Assembly: GCA_965602225.1 (NCBI GenBank)
Contig: CBFCYE010000013.1
Coordinates: 8,039-72,038 of the forward strand
Length of the DNA stretch: 64,000 bases
Direction of reading: 5' to 3'
Origin: Tenderia sp965602225
GTDB lineage: Bacteria > Pseudomonadota > Gammaproteobacteria > Tenderiales > Tenderiaceae
Shown here piece after piece: positions 34,421 through 41,925 of the stretch (within the stretch, counting starts at the first letter, position 1; each line of letters starts with the position of its first letter). The translations under genes were made by a program, and so were the position numbers. Under the pieces are notes generated by a model. That model worked only from the letters and a program-made list of their open reading frames with translations, did not search any database and had not been told where the DNA came from.

Positions 34421-34439
34421 GTTTGGTAAGTCACCAAAC
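34421..34439. other. Hairpin in the divergent spacer before the cytochrome genes
   Basis: GTTTGGT (34421-34427) pairs with ACCAAAC (34433-34439) around a 5-nt loop. It lies in the 261-bp spacer between the minus-strand EEP gene and the plus-strand cytochrome genes and may be a regulator site or leader hairpin. No clear FNR-type (TTGAT-N4-ATCAA) site was found in this spacer. Confidence 0.35.
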
Positions 34440-34510
34440 TTAAACAAACCCCTGTAAGAATGAGTCGCATTAGTCGATGGTTTTCCAGTAACAATCCCTG
34501 AAGGTTCAAC

Positions 34511-35284
34511 ATGTCTCAGCGTTTTTCACTCCACTTTTCGCACCTGCCATTGGTGCAACGCGTTCTCTATACCTGCGCCTTGTGTGTGCTTGGTCTGGGC
34601 TATCTCTTTGCCATGATCCATATTTTTGCCTCGCATCATGGTCGCGATGGCAATCCGATGTTGACGGTGAAGGATATTGCGATTGCCTATAGCGGTACCA
34701 AGAGCGGTACCAAGCTGGAGTCGGCATTGATGGGGCCAATGTCTGGCATGTTGCCGGCGGATGAAAACCTGAAAATTATCGACTGGGTGCGCAGTGGTGC
34801 CAGTCAAAAAGAGTATGAGGACAGCGTTAAGACGATCTTTGATAATCGCTGCATCACCTGTCATAACAATCGTAATCCGCACCTGCCCAGCCTCGAGGAT
34901 TATCAGGGGGTGACGCATACTGCCGAGGAGGATCATGGTGCAGATATGTTTACCCTGGTGCGGGTGTCACATATCCATCTGTTCGGTTTGACCTTTATCT
35001 TCTTTATGGTTGCCGGTATTTTTATCCATTCCTATATCCGTCAGGAGTGGCTCAAGATCGCCATCATTGTGATTCCGTTTGTCTCAATCATTGTCGATGT
35101 GGCGTCCTGGTATATCACCAAGGTGTTTGAACCTTTTGCCTGGGTGGTGATCGGCAGTGGCGCCCTGATGGGGCTCTGTTTTGTCTTGCAGTTTTTTATC
35201 TCTATCTATCAGATGTGGTTTTACAAGCTGCCTGAGGATGTGCATCTGAGGTTTTATTGCTCGGTTGAAGACGACAATAACTAG
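34511..35284 (+). CDS. Four-helix membrane protein with one c-type haem site
   Basis: I do not recognise a named family. The 257-residue protein has a membrane helix at about 20-41, a periplasmic stretch with one CxxCH haem motif (Cys114, Cys117, His118, in CITCHNNRNP), then three more helices at about 155-173, 182-202 and 208-233. Several histidines (His36, His154, His156) lie at helix ends and could ligate haem or quinone-site metals. AAGG lies 6 nt before the ATG. An in-frame 12-bp tandem duplication (34691-34714) gives SGTKSGTK. The next gene, encoding a six-haem lipoprotein, starts 38 bp later, which suggests a membrane electron entry or exit complex. Confidence 0.75.
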   Translation: MSQRFSLHFSHLPLVQRVLYTCALCVLGLGYLFAMIHIFASHHGRDGNPMLTVKDIAIAYSGTKSGTKLESALMGPMSGMLPADENLKIIDWVRSGASQKEYEDSVKTIFDNRCITCHNNRNPHLPSLEDYQGVTHTAEEDHGADMFTLVRVSHIHLFGLTFIFFMVAGIFIHSYIRQEWLKIAIIVIPFVSIIVDVASWYITKVFEPFAWVVIGSGALMGLCFVLQFFISIYQMWFYKLPEDVHLRFYCSVEDDNN

Positions 35285-35322
35285 GTTTTAGTTTGGATTT
35301 CAGCCTGAGGTGTATTGAAGTG

Positions 35323-37041
35323 ATGCGTAATATTAGTTTTGCCGTGCTGTTGCTGGCCCTGGTGGGGTGTGATCAGACTAGTGTCTTCAGCAATGCCGTG
35401 GCAGAAGCCAGTGTAGAAAAGCCTGTTGCCAAACTGCCATTGGTGGGTGATACCAGCAAGGGTTGGCAGCTGGCTAAACAGTGTGCCGAGTGTCATGGCC
35501 AGGATGGCGCCAGTGCTAGTAGTGGCGCACCATTTATCGCCGGACTTGAGCAGGAATACCTGATCCGTTCTATGCTGGCCTATCGCAACGGTGCTCGTAA
35601 CCATGCCGATATGAAGCTGGTCAGTGAAGCGCTTAATACCATCGCCCTGGCAGATGTAACGGCCTATTATGCCAGTTTAGAAACGGCTTGGCAGGGTGCG
35701 GTGGCTGGTCAGCAGTCACGCTCGATTTTATGGGATGACAAGGCCCGCAGTGAGGCGCAACATATTGTTGATAGTTGTCGTTCCTGTCACAGCCAGGTGA
35801 ATCGCTTTCAGAAAAAAGAGGCCATCCCCAATCTGGATGGCATGCCTGCTGAGTATTTTATTCCGACCCTGAAAAGCTATGTCTCTGGTGGTCGTCACAA
35901 CGAAATCATGGCCAATTTTAAGAGCCGGTTAAGTGACAAGGATATCTATAATCTAGCGGCTTATTTTGCTGCTCGTGCGCCACAGAAATCACAACCGCCG
36001 ACAAAGGGTGATCCGGTCAATGGCAAGATCGCCGCCCGTGCCTGTGCTGGTTGTCATGGTTATGATGGCAACAGCCTCAATCCTCATATACCTAATCTCG
36101 CCGGGCAGTCTTTTCGTTATCTGGTTAAGGCCGGCAAGGACTATCGCGATGGCGCGCGTCAGTCGCAATTGATGCAGGCGCCGCTGCAACGTTTATCAGA
36201 CAATACGATTATTAATCTCGCCGCCTATTATAGTCAGCAACAGCCCCGGTCACAGTTACATACGGACATTTCGTCGCCAAAGGCCTTTGATCCTCTGGCA
36301 GACGGGCAGCAGATAGCGGCCTCTTGTAATAGTTGTCACGGCAATAACCGCAAGGCGGGCGTGCCTAAGCTGACCGGCATGCATGTGAAATATATTGTCA
36401 GGGCGACTCAGGCCTACCAACACGGTCAACGTCAGCATTCGGGTATGCAAAACATTGTCTCGTTTTATAGCGATACCGATATGGAAAAGGCGGCCTACTA
36501 TTATGCTATGCAAACACCTGAGCCAGAGGATGATAACAGCGAGGCCAATCTGGAAGCGGGTGAACAGCTCAGTGCCGGTTGCAGTAATTGTCATGGTGAG
36601 CAGGGTGTCAGTGCCGATCCTGCGGCAACCCCAAGCCTGGCCGGGCAGGATGAAGTCTATCTAGTTGCCGCAACCAGAGCTTATGCCAGTGGCGAGCGTC
36701 AGCACGATGGCATGCAAGATGTAGCGCAGAAGCTCAGTGATCAGGAGATAAAAGCCCTGGCCGCCTATTATTCTGCTCAGACAGCACAGCAGGTGGAAAC
36801 CTATTTGCCTGATGATCCAGCCCGTCTGGTAGAGGAACGTTGCAACCGGTGTCATGGTGATCGTGGTTATAGCGACATGCCCGGTGTGCCGCGGCTGGCC
36901 GGACAAATCGAGTCTTACATCGTTCTTGCGATGAAGGAATATCAGGCTGGATTGCGTAAAGACAAGAGCATGGTGGCTATGGCCGGTGTACTCAGCCTGC
37001 TTGAGATTAAGGCGATTGCGGCTTATTACGCTAAACAGTAA
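35323..37041 (+). CDS. Hexahaem cytochrome c lipoprotein
   Basis: The 572-residue product is a lipoprotein (MRNISFAVLLLALVG, lipid-acceptor Cys16) made of six consecutive class I cytochrome c units of about 90 residues. Haem motifs CxxCH begin at residues 54, 152, 241, 335, 420 and 507. Each unit has a likely axial methionine (in NHADMK, NEIMAN, SQLMQA, HSGMQN, HDGMQD and DKSMVA) and an AAYYA-like C-terminal helix, as in cytochromes c4 and c553. ATG 35323 is preferred over in-frame TTG 35293 because only the former puts the signal peptide at the N-terminus. It would be anchored at a membrane facing the periplasm or outside and pass electrons along the chain. Confidence 0.88.
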   Translation: MRNISFAVLLLALVGCDQTSVFSNAVAEASVEKPVAKLPLVGDTSKGWQLAKQCAECHGQDGASASSGAPFIAGLEQEYLIRSMLAYRNGARNHADMKLVSEALNTIALADVTAYYASLETAWQGAVAGQQSRSILWDDKARSEAQHIVDSCRSCHSQVNRFQKKEAIPNLDGMPAEYFIPTLKSYVSGGRHNEIMANFKSRLSDKDIYNLAAYFAARAPQKSQPPTKGDPVNGKIAARACAGCHGYDGNSLNPHIPNLAGQSFRYLVKAGKDYRDGARQSQLMQAPLQRLSDNTIINLAAYYSQQQPRSQLHTDISSPKAFDPLADGQQIAASCNSCHGNNRKAGVPKLTGMHVKYIVRATQAYQHGQRQHSGMQNIVSFYSDTDMEKAAYYYAMQTPEPEDDNSEANLEAGEQLSAGCSNCHGEQGVSADPAATPSLAGQDEVYLVAATRAYASGERQHDGMQDVAQKLSDQEIKALAAYYSAQTAQQVETYLPDDPARLVEERCNRCHGDRGYSDMPGVPRLAGQIESYIVLAMKEYQAGLRKDKSMVAMAGVLSLLEIKAIAAYYAKQ

Positions 37042-37417
37042 TCAGATGAGATAACGGGCATGCAGCCTGAAATTTGGCTGCGCTGCTGGTGCAGGGTTAG
37101 TCTTCAAACGATATAGGTTTATGCCAGGAAAACGTGGTTGAGCTTAACGAGGTTATGTCATGTAGGGCCAGGGCTGGGGATGGTGCTTAGGTTGCTAGCA
37201 ACAGGCGTTAAATAACATCGTCAAAGACCATTCGCAATGAATGGTTAAAAGACCCTAAAAAAATTCAATTATTCTGCTGTTTCGGTCAGATAAACGCGCT
37301 AGAATAGAGTGGTCGTTTTGCGCTGACTAAGGTTAAATCCTTATCATATTAATAAGTTGTTCATGCATTTCGGCATAGATTTAGTCTGGATTGTGATCGA
37401 ATTGAGAGGCAAGAAAA
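37042..37417. other. 376-bp spacer between the cytochrome genes
   Basis: No gene is seen. Two hairpins occur: GCAGCC/GGCTGC (37062-37067/37076-37081) shortly after the hexahaem gene and ACCATTC/GAATGGT (37227-37233/37239-37245). Neither has a T run. The stretch from 37255 is AT-rich and probably holds the promoter of the diheme gene, but no convincing -35/-10 pair was found. Confidence 0.5.
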
Positions 37418-38035
37418 ATGAAGAAAATGCTGTTTGTACTGGTGGCGGCCCTAACGGCAATGAGCGGAATTACAACTGCGTCGGCAGAAATTGGCTCAGC
37501 CCATAAAGGCTCGGCTAAGGCGTTTTATTGTACCGGTTGTCATGGTTACAACGGCATGGGTACCAACACGTTGGCGGGCCTGGCCGGCCGGGATGGGGCT
37601 GAGTTGCTTGCTGAACTTGAGACCTTTAAGAAGAAAAAATCCTCAATCATGGGGTTGCAACTGGCCAAGTTCAGTGATGAAGACCTGAAAGATCTGGCGG
37701 CCTATTTTGCATCATTGAAAAAATCTGGCCGTGGTGAGGCTAGCTATGCCAGAGATATCGAGCCAGTCATTCAGTGGCGCTGTGTCTCATGCCATGCCGT
37801 TGGTGGTGAAGGTTCGGACAAGAGCGGTTTGAATCTGACCAGCTATGACGCCTTGATGGCAGGTACCAGCCAGGGTGGAAATTTGATTGTGCCAGGCTCA
37901 CCGACTACCAGTAGTTTTATGGTGATGGTGACCCGTAAAGATCACCTGAGAATGCCTTTTGGCGCACCTCCGTTGTCGGATGACGAAGTAAGGGTGATCA
38001 AGGCCTGGATAGAACAAGGTGCAAAAAATAACTAA
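37418..38035 (+). CDS. Periplasmic diheme cytochrome c
   Basis: The 205-residue protein has a cleavable signal peptide (cleavage likely after TASA, residue 23) and two CxxCH motifs: Cys38-Cys41-His42 (CTGCHGYNG) and Cys122-Cys125-His126 (CVSCHAVGG). The first unit resembles cytochrome c553, with a candidate Met78 ligand. The second, with LNLTSYDALMAG and PPLSDDEVRVIKAWIEQGA, resembles the short cytochrome units seen in planctomycete-type cytochromes. AGAGGCAAG precedes the ATG. It is separated from the hexahaem gene by 376 bp, so it may be expressed separately. Its partner could be the hexahaem lipoprotein or a terminal reductase elsewhere. Confidence 0.88.
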   Translation: MKKMLFVLVAALTAMSGITTASAEIGSAHKGSAKAFYCTGCHGYNGMGTNTLAGLAGRDGAELLAELETFKKKKSSIMGLQLAKFSDEDLKDLAAYFASLKKSGRGEASYARDIEPVIQWRCVSCHAVGGEGSDKSGLNLTSYDALMAGTSQGGNLIVPGSPTTSSFMVMVTRKDHLRMPFGAPPLSDDEVRVIKAWIEQGAKNN

Positions 38036-38053
38036 CATTTAGTTATATGAATG

Positions 38054-38082
38054 AAAAACGGAGGCCGAAGGCCTCCGTTTTT
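38054..38082. terminator. Bidirectional terminator
   Basis: ACGGAGGCC (38058-38066) pairs with GGCCTCCGT (38070-38078) around GAA, with A tract before and T tract after. It ends the diheme cytochrome transcript and, on the other strand, that of the 27-codon gene. Confidence 0.93.
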
Positions 38083-38089
38083 GTTTGGG

Positions 38090-38173
38090 CTAAATAATGA
38101 AAGCCAGCAGTAAAACTGCAAGCATAACTACCGATACGATTTCTCGTGCGCCAAACGTTGGTTCTTCTTCCAT
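38090..38173 (-). CDS. 27-residue single-helix membrane protein
   Basis: This small gene is supported by a strong ribosome binding site (GGGGAG, 7 nt before the ATG) and by a product of sensible design: an acidic N-terminus (MEEEPTFGAREI) followed by a hydrophobic helix of about 15 residues (VSVVMLAVLLLAFII). Its stop codon lies 8 bp from a bidirectional terminator. Small proteins of this kind often are accessory subunits of cytochrome oxidases or transporters, and a cytochrome gene is adjacent but convergent. I do not recognise a family. Confidence 0.6.
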   Translation of the reverse strand: MEEEPTFGAREIVSVVMLAVLLLAFII

Positions 38174-38335
38174 AGTGTTGCTCCCCTCATGTTGATAGTG
38201 TCTTCCTCCCCAGGTTGAACCGATTCATCAGATTCGAGATAAGAATAGATGAGTTTTTTACTCAATAAAACCATGGCTTGTGTGTTGCAACTCTGACGGC
38301 CGTGGTGGGTTGGGGTGGCAGTGGCTGATAGTCGG

Positions 38336-39271
38336 CTATAAGTTGGATAACTGTTCGCGGGCCAGGTAGATGCAGGGTTTTTCTTCGTGGCTGGAATAAT
38401 AACTGATCCACAGCTCTGCCTCATGGATCACCATGCCGGCATAACTGCAATCACCCCCTGAGGGTAGTTCGGTAATGGTTTCGAGCCGTCCTTGTTGTTC
38501 ATCTACCCAGCATAGTTCCAGCCACTCCCTGATGTAGTGCCCTTCAGTCGTGAATTCATATTTGCGCACAGCGGCGATGAGTCGGCCATCAGCGAGTGAG
38601 ATCATTTCCGGCCCGCCAATGCGGCAGCCAAGATCCTGCCATTGCCAGTCGGTGTAGGGTGGCTTGGCCCTGCCGAGCAGGCCATTGTCATCACCAAAGC
38701 CCTTGAGATTGTCGCGTCGTAATAGACACAAGCAGGTGTCATCGTCACGGAACACCAATGCATATTCGCTGGGGCCGTTTTGGTCGTATAGGTTTTCAAC
38801 CAGAGTTTCATAGTGTTTGCCATCGTGGCTGCGATAGAGCCGGACCATGCGTTCTGGTGCATGGCCGTAGCCGATGCTGTAGCCATGTTGTTTGTGCCAA
38901 TCCGTGCGCCAGAGCCAAAAGCCAGGTTCGCCGATTTGATGAGGGCCGTGCCAGTGAACGGCATCATTGGAAAAATAGCTGACAGACTGGCTAGGCTGCT
39001 CTTTACTTTTATAGGCAAGATAGCTGTTTAACATCAACTGCCCATCTGGAGCGATGCTGAACTTGGCGTCACGCAGGTCTCGTCCCTCAAACTTCAGGCC
39101 GGCAAGTGAGTGCCAGTTTTCACCATCATCGGTTGTGATGATGCGTAACACACCTTCATCACCGGCATGGGCAGTGCCTTCGCGCAACACACACAGCCAA
39201 CGACCCTGATAACGAATCAGGTCGGTAAAGGCGTTGTATTCAGACTGATCCCAGATGCGGCTAACTTTCAT
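38336..39271 (-). CDS. Beta-propeller (sialidase-like) protein
   Basis: The 311-residue product starts at ATG (39269-39271 on the plus strand); an upstream in-frame TTG at 39301 would add ten residues without a better ribosome binding site. Repeated motifs of about 50 residues with Asp and aromatic patterns (TTDDGENWHSL, YRSHDGKHYETL, FSNDAVHWHG) resemble Asp-box repeats of sialidase-like propellers. The usual sialidase catalytic set is not clear, and there is no signal peptide. A glycosidase-like or ligand-binding cytoplasmic propeller is the best description. Confidence 0.6.
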   Translation of the reverse strand: MKVSRIWDQSEYNAFTDLIRYQGRWLCVLREGTAHAGDEGVLRIITTDDGENWHSLAGLKFEGRDLRDAKFSIAPDGQLMLNSYLAYKSKEQPSQSVSYFSNDAVHWHGPHQIGEPGFWLWRTDWHKQHGYSIGYGHAPERMVRLYRSHDGKHYETLVENLYDQNGPSEYALVFRDDDTCLCLLRRDNLKGFGDDNGLLGRAKPPYTDWQWQDLGCRIGGPEMISLADGRLIAAVRKYEFTTEGHYIREWLELCWVDEQQGRLETITELPSGGDCSYAGMVIHEAELWISYYSSHEEKPCIYLAREQLSNL

Positions 39272-39343
39272 TAAAAAGTGTGTTCCTTGGGCTTGCTGCA
39301 ATAATTGCTATAGAAACTGCTGATTTGATTGGCCGCTGCTGGC

Positions 39344-41749
39344 TCAGATCGTGAGCAACACCTGGGCCGGATTTGTTTCAGCAGCCTCCATGTTGGGGTG
39401 GCAGCTGAACAGGCGTCCGGCATCGATGCCTTGCTCAATTAACAGCTCTTTTATCAGTCGGCTACGTTCGCTGGCCAGTTCCAACAACTGTTCGTTGGTA
39501 ACGCTGACGACTTCTGTTTCTGATGGCGCTTCCTGTTTGGCAGTATCTTCTTCGGTTTGCTGTGTAGCTAACAAGGCCTGGCGGTCTGTCTCTGAAGCAA
39601 GGCCACAGATATTGAGTTCAATGTTGGGACGTTCTTGCAGCAGTGCGGCGATTTTATTCAGGTATTGTTGATGTTCATCGCTTAGACGGGTCTCAGCGGC
39701 AGCAAACACTAGCGGTTCGAGATTGACGCTGCCTGGCTGGCCCACCAGCTCCGCAACCATCAGCATTGCCCCCCAGGGCTGCAGCATGAATTTCAGATAT
39801 CCGGTGACGGCCATGCCGGTGGCCTTGGCCAAGGCCTTGTTGATGACCTTGCTGACGTCGAATTGAGGGTCGTTAATATCGCCATCGATCTTGATATCAA
39901 GTTCGATGTTGTCATGTTTATCACGCAACAGCTCGAGTGCGGCATCCAGCGGCATGCTTAGATTTTCTGAGAATTTCTTCGACTGACCAGGGTCGCCTTC
40001 TTCAATATTGAATTTATTGAGTTTGATGTGAATGTTGGCGTCGAGTTGGTCGTCTTTCACTGTTGCATCTATGGAAGAGTTTAGTTGGCCCCGCTTGAGA
40101 TAATAGCCCATCTGTTTGTTGGCGTAGGGAGAGGCTGGCGGCAGTTCCAGTGCGCTGATATTGCCCTTGGCAGACATGTTTAGCTTGGGGCCAAACGGCC
40201 TTATCTGGGCATCCAGCTTGAGTTTGCTGTGCTGATTGATGCTGGCTTGAAGTTTGAACAGGGCATCCTGATGAGGTTTCGAACTATCAATATTGGCAAT
40301 GCTCAGACTCATGGGTTTGATCTCGGCATGAAAGGCAGGCCTTACGCTCTCATCAGCAAAAATGATTTGGTTGTTATTGGCAATGTTCAGTTTCGCCAGC
40401 TTGATCTGAAAAGGTTTTGAGGTGACCTCTTCAATAGGTGCCGACTCTGGAGTTTCTGCGGGCTTGTCTGCCTGAGTTGAAGTGCTGGACTGTAATTGAT
40501 CCAGCAGCTGGATCTTGCCGTCAGCCATTATTTTAATTTTGGCTGTCAGTCCATCGAGGTCAACCCTGTTGATGCTAAGTATTTGTTTGCCATCAAAGGC
40601 CAGCGTGCTCAGCGTTGCCTTGGCTAGTTTCACCATTTCATCCTGTTGCTTGTGCAGCAGTGTTAGTTGGTTGAGGTCTATTTGTTTGATGCTCAGTTGT
40701 TGTGCTGTCGCCAGTTGAATATTGTTCAGCTGTAACTGTTCAAACAAGGCCAGCTGCAGATTCGCTTGTGTGTCTTGTAGCACGAATTGTTTGACTGTCA
40801 CTGTGCCATTGAGTCTTAAACCTAAATCTTGATCATTGTCTGGTGCTTGGTAATTCAGCTGACCGTCCCAGTCCAGCTGCTGGTTTGAAAGTTGGTACTG
40901 TCCTTGTTCCAAATTTAGTTTGCTTAGGCTGATATGGGTTTGGCTTTCCACTTGTGGCTGACCTGCCTCCAGCTTGGCTGAAAACTCGCTTTGCAGGTTT
41001 AACTCGCCGTTGAGTCTGTTGATGCCGGCAGTTTCGGCAAATGCTGCAGCAAGTGACAGGGGCAGTTGTTGCAATTGAATCTGGCCGTTAAATTCAGGTG
41101 CTGGTTTGAATGGCTGCATTTGTCCGTTCAATTGCAGTGGTGCCTGACCGATGCGTAACTGTGCCTGATAGTTACTGGTTTGTTGCGGCAGCCAGCTGGC
41201 AAGCCGGCTCAGTTGCAGCGAATCGATATGCAGGTCGGTTTGTAGTTTGGGGCTGCTCAGATGCACGCTGATAGCGTCCAGTTTGGATTGCCTGATGCCT
41301 ATTCCCCAGGGGGATTTTTCTGGTTCCGGTTCGGCGGTTGCTGAGGCGGGGGGCGGTAGGGTGCCGGCAATTATCCAGTCGCCAGTGATGGTGTTGTCTA
41401 GATCCAGCTCCAGTCCTGATAATTCAAACTGTTCAAACTCAATGCGTTTGCTGAGCAGGGCCAGCATGGAAAGGTTGATATAGAGCCGCGACAGGCTGGC
41501 GCGCCCCTGACCATTACCGCTGAGTCGAACGCCACTGAGACCAAATTCACCGCTGAAGAGGTTGAGATCAACATCGGCAATTTCGATCTGGCTGATGCCC
41601 TGATCTTTGAGCAGGCTGATGCCCAGGTGTTTGATTGCGATTGGCAACAGGGTGAGCAGCGCCGACACCAGCAGCAGACCTGCCAACAGCAGTTTTTTGC
41701 CCCGGCTTAGTGGCAGAAATGCCTTTATCTTGGATTCTGGCTGGTTCAT
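39344..41749 (-). CDS. DUF748 / AsmA-like envelope protein
   Basis: This 801-residue protein has one N-terminal membrane helix (about 20-42) and a long periplasmic body rich in beta-strand-forming repeats (for example LSGVRLSGNGQGRASLSRLYINLSM in part), typical of DUF748. Such proteins resemble AsmA-family members, which bridge the envelope and are linked to phospholipid transport. The C-terminus (NIELNICGLASETDR then ERSRLIKELLIEQGI) has an OmpA-like look. Gln- and Leu-rich stretches fill residues 180-400. It lies 72 bp upstream of the propeller gene on the same strand. The function is inferred from the family only. Confidence 0.75.
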   Translation of the reverse strand: MNQPESKIKAFLPLSRGKKLLLAGLLLVSALLTLLPIAIKHLGISLLKDQGISQIEIADVDLNLFSGEFGLSGVRLSGNGQGRASLSRLYINLSMLALLSKRIEFEQFELSGLELDLDNTITGDWIIAGTLPPPASATAEPEPEKSPWGIGIRQSKLDAISVHLSSPKLQTDLHIDSLQLSRLASWLPQQTSNYQAQLRIGQAPLQLNGQMQPFKPAPEFNGQIQLQQLPLSLAAAFAETAGINRLNGELNLQSEFSAKLEAGQPQVESQTHISLSKLNLEQGQYQLSNQQLDWDGQLNYQAPDNDQDLGLRLNGTVTVKQFVLQDTQANLQLALFEQLQLNNIQLATAQQLSIKQIDLNQLTLLHKQQDEMVKLAKATLSTLAFDGKQILSINRVDLDGLTAKIKIMADGKIQLLDQLQSSTSTQADKPAETPESAPIEEVTSKPFQIKLAKLNIANNNQIIFADESVRPAFHAEIKPMSLSIANIDSSKPHQDALFKLQASINQHSKLKLDAQIRPFGPKLNMSAKGNISALELPPASPYANKQMGYYLKRGQLNSSIDATVKDDQLDANIHIKLNKFNIEEGDPGQSKKFSENLSMPLDAALELLRDKHDNIELDIKIDGDINDPQFDVSKVINKALAKATGMAVTGYLKFMLQPWGAMLMVAELVGQPGSVNLEPLVFAAAETRLSDEHQQYLNKIAALLQERPNIELNICGLASETDRQALLATQQTEEDTAKQEAPSETEVVSVTNEQLLELASERSRLIKELLIEQGIDAGRLFSCHPNMEAAETNPAQVLLTI

Positions 41750-41925
41750 CTGTCGCTTTCTGATCCCCGTTCCATGGCAGGTGTTTCAGATTGATATCCG
41801 ATCATAATGCGACAATCTGCAGTGCTTGTGAAGTGGCTCGCTGTGGTGGTCGGTTTTGATTCGCTCTGCCTCCCCGAATCAAGTAAAATGGCCGCCTTTC
41901 TCAGTCACTGATTCAGGAATTGGCA

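Noticed and set aside
34691..34714. 12-bp tandem duplication in the membrane cytochrome gene
   Set aside because: It keeps the frame and only doubles SGTK in a loop; likely a simple replication slip without functional meaning.
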